From positions 1,736,001 to 1,800,000 of the forward strand of contig NC_037320.1 of NCBI RefSeq assembly GCF_000143535.2: a DNA stretch of 64,000 bases. Direction: 5' to 3'. The stretch's first letter is position 1, and every line of letters starts with the position of its first letter. Shown here one piece after another: positions 37,603 through 49,608 of the stretch. The stretch is from Botrytis cinerea B05.10. Taxonomy: Eukaryota; Ascomycota; Leotiomycetes; Helotiales; Sclerotiniaceae. A program made the translations under genes and the position numbers. The notes beneath the pieces were generated by a model that was given only the letters and a program-made list of their open reading frames with translations, had not been told where the DNA came from and did no database searches.

Positions 37603-38937
37603 ACTGAAAATGGAAGGAGGGGAGTAATAATATCAGGCCAAGCATAAGTCTTGGTACTATCGAGCCGCGGAGACCCTGGATCAAAATTTCGACGAGAGGA
37701 TCCTTAAGAAGGGATGAGAATTCACGCCAAGTGCAGATGCCGCGCCGAATTCTCTTGTGTAATACACATCCACCTTAACTTCAACCGCTTGAAGATTTCG
37801 AGTAATCCTACGAGAAAAACGAAAGGCAGCCAAAGTCAAGTCCACCCCGCCATTCCCGAAACATCGAACTCTACACCCGGAGTACGAAATTCTAGACCTA
37901 ACGTATTCCGGATTTTCTTCACACGCACCAGGCCACAAGTTATCATTGTGCACTTCACCAAAACTCTCTACCAAACGTCATATTCACAATTGTTGAACTA
38001 GAATTGTTTTTAGAACTAGAATTATTTTATAGTTAAGACTAGAAATGTCCATCAAGGTTTTTTGGGAGGGGGGGAAAGAAAAGCAGTCTAGTATAGCTAG
38101 AAGGTACTAGTTACTAGTTATCGTTAGCTTCAAAAAGATCAGGAACAGGCACGCACAAAAGTTAAATAGATAAAAGGAAGTTCAGGATGAAAGCGGGACA
38201 CCAGACGGGCGGGCAAAAGTTTACAAAAGTTTAAAAAGTCACATCGATTGACGTATGTATGTATTATGATAGTCAAATGAATAATTTTAATTCGATCCTC
38301 GATATCTTGTGGAAATGTTTTCTTCTCTTTGCATTTCGTTTGGGTTGGGTTGGTTTGATTGTACGTACTGGGGGCTCGAATTCGTTGGTTGTTTGTAAAG
38401 CTGCTGTGAAAATGAATTGCGTGCTGGTTGTACTGCGATTATGGTTTGGGGGGGAGTGAATACGTATTGAAGAACAAATTCTAAGCGTCTAAATCTTTTG
38501 GACGTTCAGGTTCTCAAGAACGCTCAAATATTAGGATTGTTTTGAATATTCAAGACACTGAAGAGACTCAGGTATCGTTGTATGGTTAAAATGTTCCAAG
38601 ACGATTAAACCTTCTCAGATCATTATCTCATCTCTTCTTGGGTATTCGTCTCAACGTCGACTTTTACCTCATTTCAAATATTTACCTCGGCTTAAGTATT
38701 CGCTTCATCGCGACTTGATAATATGATCTCAAACGAAATTCGATTTTAAGAGAAAGGAAGGGATCATAGGGCGTTATAGGGAAAACTACGTTGATGATAT
38801 AGAAATGATAAGATGGATGCATTTTTGAAGTCATGAACGAGCTTGTATTCAAATTAATATTATGCTACAGTAAACGTCGTTCATTTTGAACCCCTTTTCT
38901 ATACCCATTCCCAGCCCGAATTCCCGAGCGTGTCGAT
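37603..38937. other. Intergenic, no gene seen
   Basis: Convergent 3' flank of the permease (+) and the hydrophobin-like gene (-). Frames at 37681-38001 are not supported. A CTAGT/ACTAG-rich stretch lies at about 38088-38120. Confidence 0.55.
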
Positions 38938-39615
38938 TCACTTTCTTGGTTTGCGACACATGACTCCTATTTGAGCCTATGAATGTGAAGAGAATGTGGT
39001 AAGTTGGCGTTCAGAAACGGAGAGACAATGAAGTAAAATAGGCGAGAATATAACATACCATGTCGACAGAGTTCTTGCAGCAATAGGCGACCTTATTCAC
39101 TTCCTCACATGTGCTTCGGAATTCGTTGCGATTGGCTGGTAGTGGCATCGAAACTGGGATGAAGTCAACATAACTTTCTTTGAAATGGGGCTCAGAGGGT
39201 CGGATCACTTACGACGTTCGCATCCATCTTTGTACAATCTCCCACCTGCTTCGCAGCATCGAGGTTTACGACGTATAGCACATAATTTACCGGGAAGGAG
39301 GGGTTTGTTGTCCTCTAAATCATCTTGGATATCTAATGCTATATCTTCGATGACTTCCGCAACATCTTCTTGGTATTCTTTCTCTGCTTCTACGCTTTCG
39401 GTGGTTGCATCTTCATTCGTGAATGAGCTGTCTGATGTTGTGATATTCGTGGATGTAGTGTCATTACTGACTGTTACGGAATTTTGATGTCCATAAGTAG
39501 TGCCATTGAAGAATTTACTGTCAACTGCAGTTTTATCGGCGGGTGTACTGTCAATATAAGCACCAGTGACTGTGCTAACAGCAACGGTGAGAATAGCAAT
39601 GCATGAGACCTTCAT
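38938..39615 (-). CDS. Hydrophobin-like eight-cysteine secreted protein with acidic N-terminal region
   Basis: Predicted secreted protein of 178 residues in three exons: 39615-39213, 39153-39059 and 38976-38938. A signal peptide (CIAILTVAVSTVTGA) is followed by a Thr/Ser/Asn-rich stretch with NGT, NDT and NIT sites, then an acidic helix-prone stretch (residues about 72-103). The C-terminal 70 residues carry eight cysteines at 112, 120, 121, 132, 151, 160, 161 and 174. The spacing C-X7-CC-X10-C-X18-C-X8-CC-X12-C is the hydrophobin order and nearest to class II (about X9-10, X11, X16, X8-9, X10). Intron 1 (59 nt) ends at a CCCAG acceptor; an earlier in-frame AAAG acceptor would make a 35-nt intron and lengthen the C4-C5 gap to 26. 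The third exon supplies the eighth cysteine. Hydrophobins self-assemble at surfaces; whether this one does is unknown. Confidence 0.75.
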
Positions 39616-40527
39616 AATGGCGTTCTTTGAGGAAAAGTAAGAAGGATCGTGACAAAAATGACATGTAACATGTGATGAGGAGAACGGTCTTCTTAGCAGA
39701 AGATAAGGTTGGGTGCTAAAACGGTAGCGAGGGGGTGATATCGCACATCATACAACGGTCTTGCATACAAGCCATAGTGAACTTAGTAGAGTGGTGATCG
39801 AAAGTAACCTCAAATTTAGTCCGGTGGTATAGAGAAATTTCAACCGCACCTCCAGTAAACAATACGCCGGTCACTTTATCATTCGAGTCTACCCGATAGT
39901 TACTACTTCGCTCGAAGTGTGGAGACTGAAGATCAATTCATATTCTCAACTACAGGGAAGAGTGTATAGACATAAAAACAAACAGTCAGCTCGTGGTTGC
40001 TAGCTCCGCAAGACTACCATACTTTTAGTGTCTCCAAGCAAGCATCCTTCTCATATCTCTCCGTTCTCTTCCAACTAAGGTGATGGACTTGCGTACTCCA
40101 TATTGATAGTCGGTGATAGGTTGATCACTAGCCGTGATTTTTTAAGTGGAAAGATTGGGCGATACAAAGCATTGGAAGGATTACAACTTTTGAAAGATCA
40201 CCGAAGAGGAAAGAAGGAAATTAGTGCAGTACCGAGAACATTAGCGGTATCACGTGCCGACCCCGCCCTTTTGAAATTGACACTGGCAAGCGGACTCCAA
40301 GCGGAGTCCAAGCTGATCAAAGGCAAAAAAGCCAATGTCATGATGTAATTGAACGATGAAACTTAATTTGTCACTATTGTACGGATCGAAACGTTAGTAT
40401 AGTATGGCCCGTTGTTTACAGGTAGGTGATCTCTCTTTCTGTAAATCTTTCTCATTCATTGTTCATTTGGAAAATAAACAATTCAGCTGCTTTATTATAC
40501 CCAACCTTTCAATTTACTACACGCACC
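39616..40527. other. Divergent intergenic region
   Basis: Upstream of both the hydrophobin-like gene (-) and the hydrophilic protein gene (+). The frame at 40103-40348 has no ATG start and no recognisable content. Confidence 0.55.
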
Positions 40528-41073
40528 ATGCCTTCCATTCGATGCCTCCATTCTGCTAGCCGCACAATGGCCTCTATCCGAACCATTCAATGCCGACATC
40601 CGGCTTCTATCCGAGCCTTTTCTTCTACACAACTCCGAGCTGCGACTCAGGGGTACGGGGATGGAAAGGGCCACCCAATGGCCGAGAATCCTCAAGATCA
40701 AGGTGCCTCAAACAGCAAGAAGCATAACGCAGAGCACCCTGGTCCTGAGCCAGTATCTGAGGGACAAGGAACCGGTGCCGGCCCAACGAAAGGCGGTTCT
40801 GGTGGTCCAAAATCTCCTGAAGATGCATCGGCACAATCTGGAGGATCAAGGTCGAAGGAAGCAAAGGAGACTGGATCCAGCCCTACCGGTGGTTCCATCA
40901 AGGAGAACGGAGGTAAGAATAAGAATCCAGAAGAGAAGAGTGTCAAAGGAGCTTCGCCCAAGATCCATTCTGAAGACGAGCCCGGAGCGAAGAGTTCGAG
41001 CAAACAAGCTGAGGTTGAGAAGCATAACAGGGAGTTCAGAAAGGGACATGACAGAGGCGCACAGAAGGTCTGA
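40528..41073 (+). CDS. Hydrophilic, disordered protein, probably mitochondrial
   Basis: An intronless frame of 181 residues. The first 40 residues (MPSIRCLHSASRTMASIRTI and on to IRAFSSTQLRA) are Arg/Ser-rich without acidic residues and end in an RAFSST-type cleavage context, a typical fungal matrix presequence. The rest is almost wholly hydrophilic, rich in Gly, Ser, Lys, Glu and Pro (GPKSPEDASAQSGGSRSKE), with no predicted fold, and ends in a charged helix (KQAEVEKHNREFRKGHDRG). The segment GYGDGKGHPMAENPQDQGASN looks conserved in style with small fungal mitochondrial proteins of unknown role. I do not recognise a function. An alternative start at 40567 would shorten it by 13 residues. Confidence 0.7.
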   Translation: MPSIRCLHSASRTMASIRTIQCRHPASIRAFSSTQLRAATQGYGDGKGHPMAENPQDQGASNSKKHNAEHPGPEPVSEGQGTGAGPTKGGSGGPKSPEDASAQSGGSRSKEAKETGSSPTGGSIKENGGKNKNPEEKSVKGASPKIHSEDEPGAKSSSKQAEVEKHNREFRKGHDRGAQKV

Positions 41074-42133
41074 GGATTAGATGGATGAGAGCTTTGATGT
41101 GGTGAGTTTATGAGATTGATCAAAGTTCATGTTTGAAGCTAATGGATAACTTGGTGGTAGCACTGATAGGCCATGTTGTGGCAGATGAGAGGTTAATGCT
41201 GTGTTATATTTGGCGAAGATGTTTCTCTTTCAAGATTCTGTATAAATACTGCTTTCAAGTCCAATTGTCAATCTTATGTAGTTGCTACATCAGACAGGAA
41301 TACCTTGTTATATTCGACAATATGGATGTAATTGAACTTGCTTGAAGCTTGTCCTGGCTACCTAAGCAAGCTTGAGAAGCTTGTTAGATGATGATTGGCG
41401 CTTGAAGACATCCTTCACATTCACTTGATATGATATGATTCTATGATCAGCCTGATTACCTTTTCTGTTCTTCATAGTATGCCATTCAGACTTCACTTCA
41501 AACTTCACTTCACACACAAAGACATTATCTTACAGCTCTCATCCATAGCTACCCCACGTTATCAGCGATGGCGAATATGCTACATGGTCCGTGCACACCC
41601 TTCTAGCCCTTTTCAAGCCACATCTTGCGCGCATCATCCTGGTATGACAATCATGACAAAATGACAAAATGACATCAACGTCAACAAAACAGTTGGATTC
41701 CCGGTGAAGATGAGAAGGAGAAAACGCGTGAAAAGGATTGGTACCGTACTAAAATTCCCGTCTTTTCCAACTTTTCCATGAGAGGCAAATCTAGATTTTT
41801 CCACGGCTTTCTGGTGAAATGGACCAATTACCTTGGAATAAGATGCTTTAGCTCTTCTTTGTTGATGCTCCCACATAAATTCATTGGTTGCAGAGAAAAG
41901 CTACGTCACTTGTTGTTGCTTCTGCGGAAGCTTTGCTCCAGCCACATAGGTATTGTGTGCAACGTCAACAACATAACTTCTTCTCCTACAATCAACCCTT
42001 CTCCTCTTTTAAGTTTTCAAAACCATACCACGAATTGCTTGTGAGGGTTTTTATTTTCTTTGCCAACGATACCCAGAACTCTAAAGTTCCAGATAAGAAG
42101 AGCAAGAAGGAATAGTAGAACTCATCATACAGG
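41074..42133. other. Intergenic, no gene seen
   Basis: Spacer between two genes in the same orientation. AAGCTTG occurs three times at about 41344-41380, including a near-palindrome CAAGCTTGAGAAGCTTG. No gene supported. Confidence 0.55.
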
Positions 42134-44263
42134 ATGAAGTTCTTTACAAAGCTGTTGGTGCTGAGTTTGGCAGCAGAAGTTACGGTAGCCAGTAGCTGGT
42201 TCAGTAAGGCTGGTATGTTGACCCTATTCATCCATTCTGCTTGCCATCATCATCATTTTGGCACATTTCGTGCTGTTTGAAGCTCCAGAAAGTTTCAAGT
42301 CGTTGACCTAGGCAATGGATTGGCTTGCACACATCACTTTCCACATCTATCTCACCCTCTGTTTATTTACTCACTTTACTGATATATCATCTTTCCAGTC
42401 TACAACAAATGGCATGAGACCGAGCTCGAGAGATGGCTTTCCGATAACAATGTTCCATACCCAAGTCCTGCCGATCGTAAAGATTTGGAAAACTTGGTAA
42501 AGGAGAACTGGCAGTCAAAAGTTGCATCGCCATATAACGATTGGGACACAAAACAACTCAACTCTTATTTGAAACAGAAGGGTGTTGAGACTAAGGAGAC
42601 CGCTGAGGCAAATAAGGATGGCTTAATCTCTCAAGTCAAGACTTACTGGTACGAGGCGGAAGACAAAGCAGAAGATGCTTGGTCAAATGTTAGAGATTGG
42701 GTTTTTGATAGCTGGACTGGTAAATTTGCCAATGGCCAAACATGTTTTCGTGCATTTGCTAAATATCCTCACAGATTCTCAACTCATGGCATTTGCTGAT
42801 TACCATCACATTCCCGTTCCACACCCAAGAAAGAGGGATTCTCTTCTTCAAAAGGTTCGCTCCAGCTATGACTCTATTGCAAAGAAGGCCGGCGAGACTG
42901 CTGCCTACCCTGGGAACTGGCTCTATGGAACCTGGTCTGAGTCCGGTACGTTATTGAGATGGCAATACGCATGTATCTTCACACAAGCTAATGTTTTCAC
43001 AGATCTCAAGGAATTCCTCGATACCCATGGTATCCCGGCCCCTCAACCATCCACTCGTGACAAGTTGATTGCTAGTGTACGCCGTAATGCTCGCGTTGCC
43101 AGCCTTAAAACTGCGGATCTTCAAGCTTCTGCCTCCGCGTCAGCTGCTGCTGCCACAGAGACATTGAGTGAGCAGCTTCTCAGTGCCTGGTCTGATTCTC
43201 GTAAGTTTGGTATTTTCTTCTCCAATGACCAGCCAATTAACAGTTTGTAGAAATCAAGGAATGGGCCGACAAGAACGGTATCAAAGTTCCTCAAGGAAGC
43301 AAGAGAAATGAATTGTTGGCTATCGCTCGTAAGCACAAGGCTCAACTTGTAGGAGACACTGCTGCAGCCTCTGCTAAGAGCTTTGCAAGCAAGGCAAGCT
43401 CTTCTGGAGCATCCGCTTTCGGTGCTGCCACTAGTTCTGCCGGAAACCAATATGCCAAGGCTACTGATGATGCTCAATTAAAGGCTGAAGATGCTTTCAA
43501 TGCTGCTATTGGATCATGGAGCGAATCCCGCCTCAAGGCTTATCTTGATGCCAGAGGTGTCCCCGTCCCATCATCTGGAAAGAAGGACGATATCATTGCT
43601 GCCGTCCGTTTACACAAGCACAAGGCTGCTACAGGATGGTCCGCTTGGACATTTGATACCTGGACTTTAGACAACTTGAAGGCTTATCTAGCTTCATCTG
43701 GTGATGCTGCTGCTAAGAAAGCAGCGGAGAAGTCTGGAGCTACCCGTGATGAACTCGTCCGCGCTGCACAAGATTCTTATGCTCAGGCATCAAAATCTAG
43801 TGGTGTTGCATATGCTAGTGTCACATCTTATCTCACTCAACAGACTGATGCTGCTAAGGATGCTACATTTGAGACTTGGTCTGATTCCGACTTGAAGGCT
43901 TATCTTGACAGCTATGGTGTCCCTGTCCCACAAGGAAGCACCAAGAACGAACTTGTTGCTTACGTTCGTAACCAAGCCAATTACTTCAAATATGGTAAGA
44001 AATCTTGTTATCCCCTGAATTTGATTGACTGCTAACGTTACTCAGGCACCACTACACCACAAGGTACTCTTTGGGCTAAACTCTCCAACGGTGCACAATG
44101 GCTTATAAACCAACTCTCCATCGGTGCTGCCTCTGGTAAACAGCAAGCTGCTTACCAAGGCGAGAAGGCTGCCGATGCTGTCAAGGAGGGAGCTACCTAT
44201 GCTACCAATCGTGCCGGTGAAGCAGCACAAAAAGCTGGACATGCTATTAAGGAGGAGTTGTAA
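42134..44263 (+). CDS. Ish1-repeat stress-response protein, secretory pathway
   Basis: Six exons: 42134-42212, 42399-42719, 42775-42945, 43003-43200, 43251-43994 and 44046-44263 (576 residues). A signal peptide (MKFFTKLLVLSLAAEVTVAS) is followed by eight tandem Ish1-type modules of about 35-45 residues, each starting with a W-[ST]-[DE]-[ST]-x-L-K-x-[YF/W] motif and containing GVPVP and a basic helix (for example TWSESDLKEFLDTHGIPAPQ, SWSESRLKAYLDARGVPVP, TWSDSDLKAYLDSYGVPVP). The seventh lacks the GVPVP element. The C-terminus is an Ala/Lys-rich amphipathic tail. Ish1/Msc1-type proteins of yeasts are stress-induced and associate with the nuclear envelope/ER; the biochemical role is unclear. 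Intron 1 is 186 nt, the others 50-57 nt. Introns 3 and 4 fall at the same codon position of successive modules, which points to exon-level duplication. Confidence 0.92.
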
Positions 44264-45632
44264 ACCTATCAATGGGTTATTATGACTCAACTTGCAGCGC
44301 AGAAGGCTGTAAATTGTATCACCACATCATCAGGCGTCTAATATCTCGAATCGAAAGCGAATTAACGGATCTCTTTAAGTTGGTGGGCGTGAATCTTCTT
44401 ATGGATTAGGATAGGGGGGTTGGATGGTTACATGATCAATGAGGGCAATGAAAAAAATTAATTTTCTATTTTTTAGTCGTAGGATGAATGGATCGATAAT
44501 ATTGATGATTGTATATTTTTGATTCATGAATGATCTCTCAATTGTGAATGGCAGAGTCGTTATGTTATATATCTTCAAATATTCAATAACTACGAGATGG
44601 AAAAGGTGTCGTAGTGGTCAATGATGAACTTCCTTTTTAGGCTTATCTGAGTTTATCGGCCCCTTCATTGATGAATTTACCCCCCCAGTGCTAGAACGTT
44701 CATTGCCAGACAGAACCTGCTTTTCTTTCTCCCAGTTCCATACACACTCACCAATCAATATTGAATATTGCTATCGAAACCCCTGTGGACTCATCAATTT
44801 CATATCACATTTATAGGGTATATTTGCAGGGGCCGTCTAATTGATTAGTTGCTAAGAAGCCTGGAAGTTCTCACGCGTTAGGTATGATGTAAGGATCTGA
44901 ATAAGGTCGAGGAAGTTGGATGATTATAGTATGCAGGTGTTGTATAGTAAGTAAGGTATTAGTCTGTTTGGATATTTAGAGAAATAATATTTGGTATGCA
45001 TCCATTTCCCTAACTCAACTTCTCGATGAGACGAAGGCTTTTTACGATATATATCAATTGTGCTTTGCATGTTTTATGATTTGATTGAGATTGATCGACC
45101 ATTTCTTGTTAATACCTTTTGGGCCTCAAAGACGTAAACAAATCGCAATTTTGAGCACAGTCCTACGATTCTACGGAACTTAAGATCTCTAGAGATCTGG
45201 TGACTGAGGGAACAAACGAATATGGGTGGTTTTACAATTGATCGGTCGAAGACGATACATGTACCTTTTCGCGGTCCTGCTACCCACACAAATGTGGCAG
45301 ATCGATTGCGCGAATGCGACAAGGCGGGGGGGTTCACTGGAAAGAAGATCAGGGCGGCCAGAAAGTCAAGATTTAGAGAAGAGGGGTTGGATGATGAGGT
45401 GATTGAAAGGGTGGACGTTGGGAGTCTGGGAGGGGAATTCGCAATTGCAGGAACCGATTTGAGAACAAGAAGTACATGGAATGGAATATCGACAAACATA
45501 CCGACTTCGCCAGTTTCAGGAGAAAAGAGAGAAAGGACGGAAAACCATGATGAGCCGAGAGCGGCAAAGGTTGGGAAGACTGGCAGACCTGCAATTGCGA
45601 CTTCGAATACACCTCCTGCACCATTCTCTACG
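44264..45632. other. Upstream region of Kelch gene, with in-frame open extension
   Basis: 44264-45220 shows no gene. From an ATG at 45222 the frame of the Kelch gene is open for 137 codons up to the preferred start at 45633. This stretch may be an N-terminal extension or a 5' leader. The opposite strand is also open over the same bases (45074-45820), which weakens it as evidence of coding. Confidence 0.45.
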
Positions 45633-48083
45633 ATGCCGAGAGTTGCACTACTCGCATTTCTGATTGCAGTGGTTGTGCCTGCATTTGGATACACTGGAAG
45701 GCAGAACAGTAACAGAAATTTTATGAAGGGAAATGGTGCGGATGCGGGCATTATAAGGGACTCGGAATTTGTGGATAATGGGAGCATGATCGAGGGGAGG
45801 GCTGACAGTCCCACTTCCATTTGTACAAGATGGAGTCATATGAGTATGTTTTTGCTTGTTTGCTTAGATTCGTGGATACAACTAATCGAGAATATCGTAG
45901 CTGCGAATGTCAATGGAACGCTATACATATATGGAGGAGAAGCAACCACAAAGAGTGGGCAAACTACGGATACTTGGAGTAAGAGCTTCAATCAAAGTAA
46001 TTTGACATGGTGTTAATTCCTCTTCAGACAACGACTTCCTAACATTAGATCTTACCAAATCATGGCAAATTTCATCCCCAGTTCTATCCGGTCTACCACA
46101 ACCATCAGGCCCACCTGCAGTAGCAATGGGCTCTCTCTGGCATACATATGATTCGTTATTTCTATATGGAGGGGAGTTCTCAGATAGTCCACCAACTTCT
46201 CCTGCCGCAGTAGCAACATGGAAATACGATATTTCGTCGGCAACCTGGACGGAGTTTTCAAATCCACAAACATCGGCGGGGAATGGCTCAGATACTGCAC
46301 CGGCGGATGTTCAGCGTGCGGCGGAGGGTGCGGGGCTGAGTGTCCCAGAATTGGGCAGAAGTTGGTATTTTGGGGGACATTTGGGTAAGCATCAAATTTC
46401 CCTCGCTTGCTCAGGTGGGTATGGACATTCATTGAGCAACTGACTAATATTGGATATGCACAGATTTGTATACAACTCCCGGGTGGTCAAATCAAATTGC
46501 TAGAATATATTTGAGGAGTCTTCTAGAATTCACTCATCCTGGATATACAAATACTGGAGTGACTTCATTGGGAACTACGAGTGGAGCTGGTTCCGGTGGT
46601 GTATACAGGAACATTACACAAGGCGGCTTGCAAGACGAGGCTGGCTTTACAGAGAGAGCTGATGGTGTTTTGGTATATGTTCCTGGCTGGGGAGTAGATG
46701 GAATGCTGCTTGGATTGGCAGGTGGTACTAATGCGACATTTGTGAGTTGTGAAACCCCAGTCATAATGCCAGGAGAACTAACATATACACAAGACAGAGA
46801 TGAATATTATCGACGTATATGATATCGCAAATAGTACTTGGTACAAGCAGGCTACCTCGGGAGCAACTCCTCCCATTCGTGTTGACCCTTGTGCTGTCGT
46901 TGCCGCTGCGCCTGACGGTAGCAGTTTCAATGTTTATTTATATGGAGGACAAAATCTCATTCCATATGGTAACCAAACCCAATATTCTGATATGTGGATT
47001 CTCACCATTCCATCCTTTACTTGGATCCAAGTCGATATGACAGACCAGTCTCAATCGTTACCCCCAGCTCGAGCAGGTCATACCTGTAATCTTTGGGATG
47101 GACAGATAGTAGTTGTTGGCGGCTACGTTGGTCAGGACATCTCGTGTGATAGCCCTGGTGTATATGTCTTCAATGCATCGTCACTTCAATGGACCAATTC
47201 CTTTACAGCCCTCTCGTCCCCCTCGTCCTCTTCATCAGACCAAAACTCAGATATTATCAAAGGCTCGACAGGTTATACCGTCCCTGATATCGTACAATCT
47301 GTTATTGGCGGTTCGGGACTGGGAGGTGCAACGGCGAGTATACCGGCAGCAGGATCAGCAACTGCCGGTCCTTTAGCAACGGGGAAACCACCTACGTTCA
47401 CAGTAACACAATCCCCATCCACAATCACTTCTACTTCTACCCCAACGTCATCTCCTGACTCGGGCAAAAAGGGACCAAATAAAGCAGCCATTATCGCAGG
47501 TGTCATTGCAGCTGTATTAGGTATTCTAGCTGGGTATCTGGCGTTCTGTACTTGGCTTTATAGGAGACAGTTAAACCTTTATAAAGACCATGTGGCAATG
47601 TCTCAGAGAACGGCTTTTGTGCCTGCCGGTAAAATGTTTAGGGGATCAGACGGGTCAAGTCGAGAAGACAGAGGGATAATGTTGGGACCGTTTGGAACGG
47701 ATATCAGTGCAGCAGGTGGGGTGCAGACTCCTAGTGTCAGGTCTGAAGGGGGAGGTGTTTCGAGTTCGGGTAATGAAGGGAGTGGTAGCGGTAGTGGGAA
47801 TGAGGATAGAGGAGGGGGAGGTGGGACGTATGTGTTTGGAGGCGGTATCATGCCGGGAGGGGCATCTTATCAGACCATTGACGAAGAGGATGAGGGGGTT
47901 GTAATAGGAAGAAGCGAGAGTGTAAGAGCGGGATGGAGAGGACATAAAAAGGGAATGGGGAGTGTAGGTAGTACGGGGAGTATTACGAGTAGTTTGGAGG
48001 ATTTACTGGGGGATAGAGAACCGAATTTCTTTAACGTGGTGATGAATCCGAGGAGGACTTTGAGGGTTGTCAATAGTGATTAG
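45633..48083 (+). CDS. Kelch-repeat type I membrane protein
   Basis: Five exons: 45633-45843, 45901-45978, 46028-46384, 46464-46741 and 46794-48083 (737 residues). The start at 45633 is preferred because it gives a clean signal peptide (MPRVALLAFLIAVVVPAFGY). The extracellular part has Kelch blades marked by YIYGGE, FLYGGEFSD, YLYGGQN and VVVGGYVGQD and associated Trp/Tyr residues (TWNNDFLTLDL, STWYKQ, SFTWIQVD). A Ser/Thr-rich stalk (about residues 480-540) leads to one membrane helix (AAIIAGVIAAVLGILAGYLAF) with a basic stop-transfer end (YRRQLNLYK). The cytosolic tail of about 180 residues is Gly/Ser/acidic with a TYVFGGGIMPGG segment. Such proteins are common in Pezizomycotina and may act at the cell surface or in polarity; the function is not assigned. 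The alternative start at 45222 would add 137 residues and turn the signal peptide into an internal anchor. Confidence 0.85.
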
Positions 48084-48294
48084 TGTCTGGCTGCCGGAGG
48101 GGGGAGTACTGGTCTTCATTGATGGATTGAATAAGGGTCAGAAGGTTGGGTGTAGATTGGTGCGGTTGGCGCGTTCTTGTGGGTAGATTTATGGATGGAT
48201 ATATAAGGTCCAGTTTTGTTTTGGTTTGGTTTTATTTGGCGTACATGTATGCATAATTGGATGGGGATTTTGTAAATGGGATCTGGATTCGGAT

Positions 48295-48318
48295 TGATGG
48301 ATGGATGGATGGATGGAT
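48295..48318. repeat. (ATGG)n tetranucleotide repeat
   Basis: About six ATGG units in the 3' flank of the Kelch gene. Confidence 0.9.
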
Positions 48319-48615
48319 GAATACACGAATAGGATAGGATACCCACATATAATGCTACTTGCTTGAAAGCTATTTGATCACTTATGAATTTAAATGGTGT
48401 TCTCTTTTCCGTGAATGAAGAATAATTAGTTTGCAACCCTTTGTATTTTGAGGGGCGGGGAAAGGGAAAGGGGAAGCGAAAGTGAGAGTGAGGTCGAGGA
48501 GCAAGATGCTGATGGCGAAAGGAAGATGGAGGAGGGGAAGAAGGCCGGGGTTAAGGAATTTTCAAGTACTATGATACAACGTAATGGTATGCCAACCACA
48601 CCCGACGCGCAATAT

Positions 48616-48678
48616 AGATATGCAACAAAAGCATCTTGGGTTTTTAGAACATGTCTTCCTAAAAGCATTGTTGCATAT
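48616..48678. repeat. Inverted motif pair 1
   Basis: Left arm AGATATGCAACAAAA at 48616-48630. Right arm TTGTTGCATAT at 48668-48678, the reverse complement of its core. Outer span 63 nt. The shortest pair of the array. Confidence 0.75.
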
Positions 48679-48950
48679 TTTGTTTACCCAGGTATTCGTC
48701 AATCAGTACTATTCAGCAACAGCAATGTTTAGCTTTGGATGTTTGCTTATAGATAAGTGAGCGTAGTTGATATAGATCCGAAGGAGGTGGGATTATGATA
48801 CTGATTCCTATCAATATTGAATATATATCTGGGCTTGGGTTGTGCAATAACCTTCATTTGATAGTGAAGACTGTCTGATAATGAATTGTCAAGATCTATG
48901 TCCCTTTATGCTATTGATTGGAATCCATCGTGGGCTTTCTTTCCATCTTT

Positions 48951-49067
48951 AGATATGCAACAAGATGTTTGAGCTGCCAAAATTTCGCCTAGCAAAAGTT
49001 TTAACTTGCTTGAGATGAGAATGTATATTAGTGAATATAATATACCGTGGAGTTTTGTTGCATATCT
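48951..49067. repeat. Inverted motif pair 2
   Basis: Left arm AGATATGCAACAAG at 48951-48964. Right arm TTTTGTTGCATATCT at 49053-49067. Outer span 117 nt. A GCTTGAGATGAGA word lies about 45 nt before the right arm; a near copy occurs in pair 3. Confidence 0.8.
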
Positions 49068-49489
49068 ACAGCTCTGATAGGAACGCTCGATACTGGAGGT
49101 GAATCGAGTGGATTCTAAATCCCAATCTAGACTCCTCGTTGCGGTTTATTGCACGTCTGATCGATCTCGAAATTGACGTAATCGAGTTTTTGGGACCAGT
49201 AGAAGAGCGAGCGCAAACTTGAAGATTTGGCAGGAGCCAATAGATCATAAGCGTCAGAAATTTTTTGGGGGAAAGCACACTAAGGGGTGACTGACTATAC
49301 TTGATTCGATGGCAATGTTGATGTTAGATTCTCAAGGGCAAGGCAAGAGCAACGCTTATTAGGTTGTAGTCAGATTTAATCTGCGCGGTGGAGATGGCCA
49401 TAGGAGCTTGACAACCGTAGAAACTTTGTGACTTCTATTGATCTCGATGAACGCCAATCATAATAGATATTTTATCTATGTACAAATTC

Positions 49490-49608
49490 AGATATGCAAC
49501 AAAATCTCCGACGTGGTTTCTCATCTTTCAACATCGCATGCCGCTTGAGACGAGATCATCCACAAAGTGAATACGCTGTAAATCGGAAAAAAGTTTTGTT
49601 GCATATCT
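49490..49608. repeat. Inverted motif pair 3
   Basis: Left arm AGATATGCAACAAAA at 49490-49504 and right arm TTTTGTTGCATATCT at 49594-49608, perfect 15-bp reverse complements with an outer span of 119 nt. The interior carries GCTTGAGACGAGA, close to pair 2. Confidence 0.85.

Noticed and set aside
40103..40348. 81-codon open frame before the mitochondrial-type protein
   Set aside because: No ATG start, no homology cues.
45074..45820. 248-codon ATG frame antisense to the Kelch gene
   Set aside because: It overlaps the signal-peptide exon of a better-supported gene and has no domain or consistent protein character.
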